From assembly GCA_021397835.1 (NCBI GenBank), contig JAJFZO010000234.1, forward strand, positions 1,871,001 through 1,935,000: DNA of 64,000 bases, written 5' to 3'. The first letter of the stretch is position 1; each line of letters opens with the position of its first letter. A model generated the notes under the pieces. The model was given only the letters and a program-made list of their open reading frames with translations. It searched no databases and had not been told where the DNA came from. This stretch comes from Moringa oleifera (Eukaryota > Streptophyta > Magnoliopsida > Brassicales > Moringaceae). Of this stretch, positions 53,201 to 64,000 are shown piece by piece. Both the position numbers and the translations under genes were made by a program.

Positions 53201-56200
53201 AGATCTAGCATATTTTGGTGTAGTAAATGCAAGTGCTACTAACAAATCCCAAGAACTACAAACTAAGCCAAAAGAGAAAAGCCAAGATTTGAATATCAGA
53301 AAGATGCCATTGCAGGAACAAAGCACTGTAAACAATGCTCTCTTCCGAGTACCATTCATACCTTGGCCATCAGTTGTCAACATTCTACGCATAATAGGAA
53401 GCAATGTTGGCTCTATTTGGACAAAAAGATGAGGAAGCCTGCTGACTGACTCAAGAATTGTGCTTATAGCACGCAAACAGCCAACTGCAGCCAAAGCCCC
53501 AGGATCATCAGCTTCATCATCAGCCTCGGCAGTGTTCATACACCTCCAAAATGCAGCTGCCTGAAGTAAACGAATAATTGAGAGTGTCAAGCAGGCAAAA
53601 ATGAAGGTTGAAAGAAATATGATCAATGTGAGAACATATGTTTTACCAAATTCTGGCACAATCCCAAAGCATAAGGTGCCATCTCCTCTCCAAACTTGTC
53701 CACAATAGTCTCCAGAGTGAAGACAAGATCCTCATTCTCAACTTCATTCATAAGTTTAAAGAACTCTGGAGAAAGCATCATATATTTTATTAACTGATCA
53801 TGTTAAGGATTGTCCACTTCAATAAATGGAAAACATGTATATATCCTAAGAAACACATGAACAAGGCAAACAAAGAGAAGGAAAATCCAAGCGAAACAAC
53901 AAAATCCAAAATAAACCAAATAGACAGCCAAGTACTAGAAAGACCACTAAGAACTACTCTGCCTATCTAACTAGACGAGCTGCCAAAAATCAGATGAAGC
54001 TGGTTCATTGACTTCTCTAAAAGCAACGTACCATCAAGTAGTTGAGGAAGAATCGGACGGATCTCATTCAAATCTGCACATTGCACACCATTTATTTTCC
54101 AGCAAGCACTACAGTCTATATTTAAAGAAAAATGGAATTTAGAAATGAGATAAATGCATACCTCTGCATGCCTCAACGAATGAACGCAATGCAAAAACTG
54201 AATCAACACGAACAGGAAGTTCGGGATCACGTAAACCAGAAACAACACTTTGCAGTGCTTTACGAAAATTGTTCTGATCTGAAAAGTTGATATGAGCATA
54301 TTGTCCAGCCACCCAAGCAGCCTAACATCAGCACCACAAAGATTCAAAAAATTGTGCTTTTTCACTTGCAGAAAGATAGATCATAAGAGAATTTGCAAGA
54401 CATAAAACTTGGAAACCACATAACACTAGCACTACATGATAGAATTTATTTTTCCAATAAGTGAAGGTATCAAGAAGTCATGAAAAGAATGGTATCTAAA
54501 ATGATTAACCAATTCTTTTGATAAAAACATAATAGACGACCAAGAGAAGACCTAACTGTATATAACTTTCAGCTTTGTTTCTGATAAAAACAAAAAAAAA
54601 AAAAAACGAAAGAACCAAGAGAAGACATAGGACCGCAACTTATATCATCATATATCAAATTAACCAAGTTAAAAACACTTCTACTGGATACAGTTTATAG
54701 GATCACTGGTCTCTTGTAAACTATACATCAGTTGATGGAATGGAACTATTTCAAGATGCCTTCAAACCAAATGACTTTGGTATAAAATGCTTAAAAGAGC
54801 ATGCGCTAAAAAACAAGTAAATTATAGATCAAAGTCAGAGAGCGCATCCTAAATTACAACAAATAAAATGATTTCACATGCTTCATCAATCATAAAAATT
54901 TCAAAGAATCATGTAGAAGGTAAAACTTCAAAGAGAAGCGAAAATTTAGATTTCCAAGAATTGTTTTTTTAAAGAGGTTTCCAAGAAGTATTAAGACTTA
55001 AAATTCTTTTGGTAAGAGATTTCCCTTTTGAAATTTGCACTTCCTTTAAGAAATGCCACAATGGAAGACGAGTTTCCTTTTCCTCTTCGGAATGACCAAA
55101 GAAGGTCCAAAAGTATGTAATCAACCATGTCTAAGTAACACAGTCCTAAGAGTGAGCTTTAAAGGGCCAAGAAATTGTTAGGTTCCCTCTACAAACAACA
55201 CGTCCACAAAACAGCTTTAAGCTGCAGTTTTAATCTTCATGTGCTTTCTTTAGTATGTACTTCTCTTTTATAATATTATTTGCTACGAGTTGATCTTTCC
55301 TATGCCACCAATGTAGCTAAACCCAATGACTTCTTAAATAAATTAGACAGGAATATGCGATACATTACATGCAATCTAGGGCAAAGGAATAACATGAAAA
55401 TCACAGATTCACAAGCATATTTTGGCATACAAACCATAGAGACAAGCAATAGCAGATAATAGATGGAACATAGCTCAAAAAAAAAATAATAATAATAGAA
55501 ACCTTAGCTCTTAGGTGACCAACAGGACAGATGAACTCAGGGAAAACATGCTGCACTAACATGCTCTCCAGTTCAGATTTGTAAGGTTCAGTTTGTTTCA
55601 GCTTATCACAAAGTGCTCCAATTGCAAGCAAAGCACCATCCTTTTGTCGATAAAGCTTATATTCTACGGGTGATTCGTCATATCTGATACAAAGAAACAA
55701 AATAAGTACAAGAACGATTAAATAAAATCAGAATCACATCAGACAATTCTCAAACGCTATTCTTAGTAGTTCTCAGCAGTTATATACCTCTTGAAAATCT
55801 CTACAATGAACTGAATAAACTTTTGAAGGTTCTCCTTTCCACGTTTTCGGACCAGCTCACTAACGAAGTCCATGGAAGCAGTCCTTGGACTATATAAATC
55901 TTCAATGATATCTGCCAAACAGCAATGCACTACATAACTCATTCTTGCATATTCAATATCTTTCAATCTCTTGTTACATCTTAAAAACTTACCGTAACCC
56001 TTCCTTACATACTCATGTGGATCTTCATCCCAAAGCTTTTGATCATTGTCATTGAAGCACATCAGAGGAAAAACTATCTCAAAAAGTAGAACATCCAGTC
56101 GTGGCTGCAACAAACTATACATACTGTTCTTCGAGATACTGCATACATATAATAGTTCGGGGTTACATATATGCAGACAGGAGAGCAGTTATGAAAATTC

Positions 56201-59200
56201 CGCATTGTTTAGAACGCAGCACGATACTCGGATAGAGATTTTCATGTGTTATTCAAAATCAAAATTATTTCACAGCAATCACTGACAAATATGAACAAAC
56301 AATCAAACAGTCCAATATCGGGAGAAGTGTTTCTTGACTTATTATTCCATCTAGACAATAATGAGAAGATGCAGAAAAGTTTCAAACAACATCCAGAACC
56401 TTCCGGGAAAACAAAAACGAGAATTGAAAGAAAATAATCAGCACTGAGGATGGTCCAATTAATGAATGCTTTGACAAACAAACAAGAGAGAAAGCTTAGC
56501 ACAAAACTTCTGCTTACAAGAACAGCTCTAGTCTGGGCCACATCACATGCTTTAATTTTTAGCATTTTATATATCCTAAGATAATTTTTTAACCTAAATC
56601 TTTGAAAGACCTAAACAAAAATGAATAGTTTAATGCACAGCTGGTCTACTATGCTCTAATTTTCAGCCTATAACACAGCCTTCCGAGGTTTACTGAGATT
56701 CTTAACCAAAAACCTTTAGATGACATTTTTAGTTCAAAGACTTTTATCATAGATGGACTTTTGATGTTATATAAGCAACAAAATAAAGTCAACACCCCAG
56801 GGAAAGTGAGCAGAACATTGCTATTAAGTCGAGAACTACTTGTAGAAACATCATCCAAGTCAGCTATCTCAAATTGACTATGAAAGAAAGCAACATATAC
56901 AAAGAATATTGCCAAGCTAAAGCAATAAAAATACTTCCTTCCTAAACAGATACAGAAGAAAAGTTCAGTTTTTGATTATGTCATGCTTTTGCTGCATAAT
57001 AAGACTTACTTAATAAACTAATAAGCCAAGTTTCATTTTTGTCTTTGTCATTAGGAACAACTAGCATACTCACCATCCCTAATCACTTAGGCTAAGAATG
57101 TCGAGGGTTCAATAACTGGCTAGGAAGGGAGAGAAAGGGTGAAGAGAGACTAGAACAATCACTTGCTCATAAAGTAATTACACTCAAGATAACATGCAAA
57201 GCCATCAACCTCCAACAAGCTGACTGACAAAATCAAAAATTAAAAAAAAAAAAAAACTATATGCATATCAAAGTAAAAAAGCAGAGTGAGACTCAAGACA
57301 CAAAGAGGCCACGCACTCTAATCATGAAGGAAAATCCTGAGATATATTCCAGTAAAGGATTTACTACACGTAAATTATCTAGAGTTCCAAAATTAGATGG
57401 AGAGAAGGAAGACTGAGCTATTCAAGCCTCCAAGATCTCAAGAGTAAGGTGTAAGATGCATTTCGTCTCAAGTCACTGCTGATTTCTCCTCTCTACTGTC
57501 TCAATAGATAAAGTTTGAATTGTGGGAGAACTCATCAATAACACGGCTTGAGGGTTATAAAACTCATAAAAACGCCAATAAATTTGTAACTTTTATAACG
57601 GTTCAGCAATTAATCTTTGTAGATAAGATCATAAGTAATGGCACTCATTTGGCCACAAGTTACCAGGAGCCAGCTCTAGATAAATGAAATGCTGTTTTGT
57701 CACCCATAAAACTCATATTAACTCCAAAAAGGAAAAGCATAAGATTGCACAGAAGGCAAATGATTTAGTTTTCTCCTTGCACAAAGGATTCGGTGTTTAA
57801 ATTCCAACTAAGTTTATAAATCACAGCCTTGAATGCACTCTAAAACGTATATTCTTCCCCTTAAAGGATAGTACACATATTTCCCACTTACATGAAAACA
57901 GACTAGGATGGTGACTTTGACACATTATGCTGCCAAAAAACATTCAACATACAAGTCAAAACAGAAAAAAGAATATATTTATGAAGAACCCACTTGCTTA
58001 CCTGTTGCTCAGATATTGAAGAATAAGATTGATAACTCTGTCAGGTAAATAACCTCCAAGACGTATCGAATTCAACAAATTTAAGTGGCACTCCAAAATC
58101 TTGCCCGCATAGTTTTTCTGAAACATTTGAGCAAAAGCTCTGTTTTCTGGGTTGTGAAGTTTCAGATCTCCAAACCTACATCATAGTCATTTAAATGGCC
58201 ATGAAATGTCAAAAAACTAGCACCATTTGATAAAACTTGCCCTAATTGGTACGTAGCTCCAGCTTTAGAGACTTACCTAGTATAGAGCCTATTCAGGATG
58301 TGAACTGTCCATTTCTTGACCTTCCACCATCCCCATGATTTCCTCAGCTCAGGGTCTGTGGGCTGACCTTCTAAAGGGACAGGCCTCTCCAACACATTTA
58401 AGAAAAGAATCATCCAAGCATTAAACACATTTTGATCAAACAACTGCTTTGGAAGCTCCAACTGAAATAGAAAACAGGAAACTAATAAAGGTTAAAATCA
58501 TGAAGAACAACCTTACTGAAATTACCAAAAGATTCACACAGTAATTATAGACTGCCACATGGGTAACATTTCAAATAGGGAAAGCACTTAAACTTCATGT
58601 CTAGACCAAGAAGAACATCCACCAACATAGCTCCCAAACAAATGATTAAAAGAAAACTCAGAGCAGATCTTTAGATGGAACATTTCTTAGAGTCATATGC
58701 TTTACTGTTAAATGCAACCAACACTGCTAAACATTTCTATAAAAGAGTGAAGACAAGTCGAGGAGAGGGCAATGTCAATTTTTTTCAGACTAAACAAAAT
58801 CCAAAATTGCAGAGACAGAACAAACAAGGGAAAGAAATGACTCCCAGAAGAAGAGAAAAAATGAAAGATAAAACACACAACATAAAGAGAACAGAATTTG
58901 AAGAGGAAAAACAAAAGCGTGTTAAACATTAAAATGCAGCATGGAAAGAGGAAATCCATACAAAAGGTGCATCATTAACCTCTCTTTTGGGTACTTACAT
59001 AGATAGATGACCAGAATATCTTACAGATAAGCTTGATCAGGTCTGCTATATCAATTGAGGGGTCCCCTATCTGCACAAGCCTATTAAATATATTTAAAAG
59101 GTGAGGAAATGTCTCCTCAACAATGCGATAAACTGGTGTCCTTTCCTCATCTGACTTGAACCTAGAAATGAGTGAATTTATTCAATAAATCAAAAAGGTA

Positions 59201-60295
59201 TCCCTGTAAAGAGTGCCAGGACAAGGAAAAAAAAAAACACAATAAGAATGGAGATCCTTTCAATACATCTCATAGAATGGACAGAATATATATTTGATGG
59301 ATGCATCGGAAGGAAGACTGAGATGGTTACCATGATAGAATGTATCCTAATACTTCCTTTGTGATAGCAAATGTGCTTGATCAGAAACCATTTGCAAACA
59401 GTAACATTCATGCACTTGTACGAATGTCTTTCTCAAGGATTTGGATATGCATATATATAAGGATGCACAGAATTGCAGAAAACAGAAAGCATAAACAGAA
59501 TGTTTGAAAGGAAGATTCCAACCACCTGAATATTCCACCATAACCAAAACAGGAAAGGAAAGAAGAACATGTCAAAGAGACAACTAAAATATATTAAAGC
59601 AGGTTTAAACCAATTAAACATGTTCTTAGTTGCACATCTTCCGCGTAAGCAGTAGTTCCCTAGGCTTGAAATCAGGAAAAGTGAAATAGCCACAACAAAA
59701 ACCTTCTCAACTTGCACTTGTGCAAGGAAAATCAGCTTTTCCCACCTTCAGAAAGCAGGGTATAAAAACTCTAGATCACGCAACAACTGAAATAGCTCAA
59801 GGATTTGGATATGCATATATATAAGGATGCATAGAATTGCAGAAAACAAAAAGTGTAAACAGAATGTTTGAAAGGAAGTTCCAACCACCTGAATATTCCA
59901 ACCTAACCAAAACAGGAGAGGAAAGAAGAACATATCAAAGAGACAACTAAAATATATTAAAGCAGGTTTAATCCAATTAAACATGTTCTCGGTTGCACAT
60001 CTTCTGCGTAAGCAGTAGTTCCTTAGGCTTGAAATCAGGAAAAGTCAAATAGCCACAACAAAAACCATCTCAACTTGTACTTACGCAAGGAAGATCAGCT
60101 TTGCCCACCTTCAGAAAGCATGGTATAGAAACTCTAGATCATGCAACAACTGAAATAGTTCTTCTTTCATGGCAGGAAGACAAACAAAAAATATAAAAGA
60201 GCATGGACTTCAAGAAACATTTCTTTGCTCAATAAACAAAGGAATACAAATACGTGCTTCGACAAATATGCAACGTACAGATATCCTCAGGTGAA

Positions 60296-60332
<37 letters not shown>

Positions 60333-61693
60333 GTGAATACATCTTCAAAGGGTTGCAAGATAGAAGCCTACTCGCTATGCTAAAACACAATGGTCATAGA
60401 ATGTTATCTACAATCACTCATCACAACTATTTTATTACCTAATATAATAACTCTTAAAAATACACATCTGAAAATTAAAGAAATTATACAACCAAGATTA
60501 CTCAATATAATCAATCTTTATACATCCACAAATGGGAAAATAAAGGAATTGTACAAACAAGAAGAGAATACAAAATAATGCTTACTCATATTTTCTAGAA
60601 AGAATCCGCAACACAAACAAAGCTCCATGAACTTGTTGATCTTGTAAGTTGATCTTCACCCAATCCAGAAGATGCGGCCATTGCTCAGGGTAATCAGCAT
60701 GAATTATTGTTTTCAGGCACTCACCCAGCTGAACTCTGCACCACAAGATATTATCAGAGTTCAGAAGAAAAAGAAAGTCAACTAATAATGTAAATTTCAT
60801 TATTTCAGTACATGCTTAACCTGAAAATAAATGCAAATACACATGCCTATGACTGTGCAAAACAGTGACCAAAGGAATAGTACTTATGGTTACAGTTCGG
60901 CAAGGGGTAAATATTTGTACCTCAACAAGGGGGGAAGTTGGGTAACATAGACAAGAATGTTATTCCTCACCATGTCTTTGTCACCTTGTGAGATCTTGTG
61001 TTGATCACCTACATCATGAAATGAAGCATTAGGCACCAACAATCCATAAATGATTACATTTATTGAAAACTGATAATCAGTGAAAATTACCAGAATCATG
61101 AGGTGCCCAGTTCTTAGCAACAAAGTTCTTGAAATGAATACTAGCAACTTGTCGCACAGCTATGTCGCAATGATTATCCACAATGACTTGCAATAGCCTC
61201 ACTAGGTGCTGTGGCGCATACTGAATCTGCAACAGAAAAATGTAGCAGCCATCAAAAGGAATGCACAATCACGAGATTCGATTCACCTTTTGAGTTTCAT
61301 TGAAGGAGAAAAAAATAAACTGAACATGCTCACTATGGAAACAAACTAAACTAAAGACAGAAAAAAACCAACTTAGTTCAGCAACTTTTTTTATTGGTTA
61401 ACTACTTCCCTTTCTTCTCTCTGGCACAAAATCACGTTTATATACTCGATCAAACAAATAATGAATAACAGGTAGAATTCTGATAAGAAGTAGTAAACTA
61501 TATGGGGGTCAAGAAAAACTAACAAATCAACTGACACCCAACTAACATCAGCAGAAGTGAAATAGACGTAAAAACCGAGAATTTAAAGAGAAAAGTAAAG
61601 AACCTGATTGAGGGTCTGCTCGGCGGCTTTGCGTTCATCGGGATTGGGACTAAGTGCAGCACGAAGGACAAGAGCGAGGCTAGGCAGATCCAT
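47219..61693 (-). CDS. SAD2: SAD2 (EMA1), importin-beta family nuclear import receptor (importin 7/8 type)
   Basis: Twenty-two exons on minus: 61604-61693, 61091-61226, 60921-61008, 60586-60735, 58999-59161, 58277-58461, 58002-58175, 55993-56138, 55788-55911, 55503-55683, 54162-54321, 54032-54073, 53647-53765, 53362-53560, 52522-52653, 51552-51655, 50832-51011, 49308-49447, 49079-49218, 48839-48999, 47815-47941, 47219-47379. They total 3102 bases, 1033 residues; every junction is GT-AG and in phase. The start [20 protein letters not shown], the importin-beta N-terminal domain (Ran binding, about residues 20-105), the HEAT-repeat body ([38 protein letters not shown]) and a Glu/Asp-rich stretch (about residues 885-985) match Arabidopsis SAD2 (about 1040 residues). 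SAD2 imports MYB4 and other cargo and affects ABA, UV-B, trichome and miRNA responses. No disabling change seen. Largest introns: 56139-58001, 59162-60585, 49448-50831, 54322-55502. Confidence 0.96.
59434..60161. repeat. 364-bp tandem duplication inside a SAD2 intron
   Basis: Copy 1 is 59434-59797 and copy 2 is 59798-60161, head to tail, with few differences by eye. Both begin CAAGGATTTGGATATGCATA and end near CAACAACTGAAATAG. They lie in the intron between exons 60586-60735 and 58999-59161 and leave both splice sites untouched. Apparent open frames in the two copies are shadows of the repeat. Confidence 0.95.
60299..60330. repeat. (CA)16 microsatellite
   Basis: Uninterrupted CA run in the same SAD2 intron, 140 bases right of the tandem duplication. 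Confidence 0.97.
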
Positions 61694-64000
61694 ACCCGGG
61701 ATAACAAAGATCGAAACCGAAATAAGAATCAAAAACTGATAATCAGGAGTGATCTGAAACTATCTAAACCCTAGTTATAGCTCAATTGAGCGTAGACGGT
61801 TTCCCCGTCTAGGGTTTAGAGAGAGAGAGGGAGACGGAGTGGTGCGGAGAGAGAGAACCAGAGGGGAAAGAGTATTTAAATCGCTAGGGTTTACGGTTGT
61901 TCAACCAAAACACACTTGGATCGACTCAGGCATGACTCTTTTGCACGCGCTGTTCGTGTAACTATTCTGTTTGTGGAAAAAGACACAATGGATACAAAAA
62001 ACATAGTCTGACTGCCTCTGCTCTCTTGGCGGTTGGATAGTTAGAAAAAGCATCTTCACCATAATTTTATGTGGATTAACTCTTATTTAAATTTTAATAT
62101 TTATATTAAAATTTTAATTAATTTAATTATATATTTATAATTTTAAATGATTCAATTTGCATGAAAATTTTTTATTTTAACTTAAAATTTTTTGTAACAT
62201 TAAATTTGAAAAATATATAAAAATAATTTTAAGAAATATATTTTATGATAAAAATATATTCATATTTTAATATTAATAATAATTTATAAAATAAATTTTT
62301 GTATCTATTACGTATATGTAAAAACAACAATATATCGGGCAACTTTGATTGAATTAAAAAATTAATTTAATAATAATATTTTATAAAAAAAATTAAATAT
62401 TAATCTTTGTTTTAATATTTATAAAGTTAATAAGATGATGTTTTTAAATTTAAAATTGATATCACTTAAATACATACTAAAATTTTATTAAATTATCATT
62501 ATTTGTTTTTATTTGTATTATTGAATGAGAGATTGTTTTTCCGATTCGTCGAGTTAATTTTTTGTTTTGTTAGTATTTTTTATATTTTAAATTTATGTTT
62601 ATTTTTCCTAATAACATATGATTGATTAAATAATTGTCAAATAAATTAATTCTATTTTTTAATTTATGATTTTTGATTGAATAATATTATTGTAGTGCTT
62701 TTATAATGATCAATCACAATCTTAAAATTAAATAGATTAAAGTGCTTACAATGAACAATAATCTTAATTCAAAATTATAATTTTACAATTCTATTAACAG
62801 AGTTTTCTTCATTATTTTCTTTCAATTATATAAAATATTTTATATATTATATGTTTGTTTAATTTTTTTTCACTTTTTTTAGAGGCTTGTAAGAAAATTT
62901 GACTATTTCTTAAATAAGAAAAATCGAGTATTTCTTAAATTTAATGTCAATATAATTCTTATATTTGATTTAAAATAACTATTTTTAATAATTACTATTT
63001 AAATGAAATAATAACTAAATAATTTTTTTAAAAAAAATCTTTTGTAATCAGAGATTTATCAAATCAAAAAGAAATTAAGAGAGAAAAAGAGACTATTGGC
63101 TAGCTCATCAAATCCCAATTCAATTTCCTCCTAACACTTTCTTTTTCTTTTCTCTCACCCAGGAAAATATAGGCTATTAGAAAAGTCTATGAAAATAGAT
63201 TTTATTAGATCTAATTTTATTAAGATTTTGCCATATTGCCAAGGTCAGCTAATTAGACCTTAGAATTTTGATTCTATTTTTAATAATTTTAAATAAAAAT
63301 ATTTTATAAATATTTTATTATTTTTAATATTTTTATATAAATATAATTTTATTATTAAAAACATTTTTAATAATTTTTAAATAAATTTTAAATTGATAAA
63401 TATTTTATAAAATTAATATTATTTGTTTATAATTTTAAATAAATATATATATATATTTATCACATGAAAAATCTTATTCAAATGAAATTAAATTTTTGAA
63501 CTTCTCAATTTAAAAGCTTGCTGTGGTCATTTGGTTTAAAAAAGTTTTCATATTTAAAATATATATTCAAACAATATTAGATTAATTTAAAATTTTAAAT
63601 TTAAATAACTTCAACATTATGATCGTTTAACGTATATTCGAATGTTGATAGTAGTAAGCTTCTTAGTATCACGTATTATCAAAAAAATAAAATCAACAAA
63701 TAATTGTTAAGGTTAATAAATTGAATTGTTTGTAAGTTATTAGACAAATACACAGTAAGATAAATTTTCATGAAAATGATAAATTTTTATGAATATAAGT
63801 TGGCAAGTATCTAGAGAATAAACAAGTGGCATTGAAATATTATACTGCAATGAACAAGTGTCATTGAAATATTATTTTCATATCTTTAGATGCATAGCAA
63901 TATTATATTACTTTGAATTTATAAAAATGAATCATCAAGGGATGATAATTATAATAAAGTGTAAATCAAAATGTATCTTAAGGATAGAGCACTTTATAAG
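61694..64000 (-). promoter_or_regulatory. SAD2 leader and promoter; duplicated block copy B (61708 to window end)
   Basis: Homology to the DIM1 flank starts about 15 bases upstream of the SAD2 ATG and continues to the edge of the window. It has the same three telo-boxes (61766-61774, 61809-61817, 61884-61892), the GAGAGAGGGAGA run and the TATTTAAA box near 61873. Distal matches include the AGCTCATCAAATCCCAATT segment (63101 against 37582) and the TGTTA(G/A)GGT(C/T)AATAA segment (63705 against 38192). Identity by eye is about 90% near the gene and lower in AT-rich parts. Confidence 0.85.

Noticed and set aside
59433..59984. Two similar hydrophobic minus-strand open frames suggesting a duplicated membrane protein
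   Set aside because: They are the two copies of the 364-bp intronic tandem duplication. The frames differ in their ends and lie inside a SAD2 intron with normal splice sites.

Overview
This is a nuclear fragment of a eudicot plant genome. It is AT-rich, with long AT-rich introns, GT-AG splicing throughout, many degenerate transposons, and proteins closest to Arabidopsis proteins I know. I cannot name the species. No protein search was run: family calls rest on recognising conserved residues, and exon limits come from reading splice sites and checking that the phases agree.

Layout. (1) 293-5291, minus: an NPG-related calmodulin-binding TPR protein, closest to NPGR2. Its last exon(s) lie off the left edge and its N-terminal exon is unresolved. 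(2) 6240-18600: a gene-free transposon graveyard. It holds a decayed Mutator-like (MULE) transposase on plus (7.2-9.4 kb) facing a decayed DUF1985/Ulp1-protease gene on minus (14.3-10.5 kb), together with several short tandem repeat arrays. (3) 20.5-27.6 kb, plus: a P-class PPR gene orthologous to At3g59040, preceded by a threefold 124-bp repeat. (4) 28.16-30.23 kb, minus: TT12/DTX41, the vacuolar flavonoid (proanthocyanidin precursor) MATE transporter, complete in seven exons. TT12 is At3g59030, so genes 3 and 4 keep the Arabidopsis neighbourhood. (5) 34.42-36.07 kb, minus: the 18S rRNA dimethyladenosine transferase DIM1, complete in two exons. (6) 38.2-44 kb: a decayed Ty1/copia element truncated before reverse transcriptase, then a minus-strand retroelement fragment, then about 2.8 kb of very AT-rich sequence. 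(7) 47.22-61.69 kb, minus: the importin-beta gene SAD2, complete in 22 exons whose lengths sum to 3102 bases (1033 codons plus stop).

Most notable point: the 5' flank of SAD2 (61.71 kb to the window end) and the 5' flank of DIM1 (36.17 to about 38.5 kb) are copies of the same sequence of at least 2.3 kb. The duplicated block includes the telo-box-rich core promoter and transcription-start region. Two unrelated same-strand genes, one for ribosome maturation and one for nuclear import, therefore appear to run from twin promoters. I saw no prokaryote-style operon, CRISPR, tRNA or rRNA gene, and nothing that amounts to a wholly new molecular system. The interest here is in promoter duplication, tandem repeats at gene starts, and transposon architecture.
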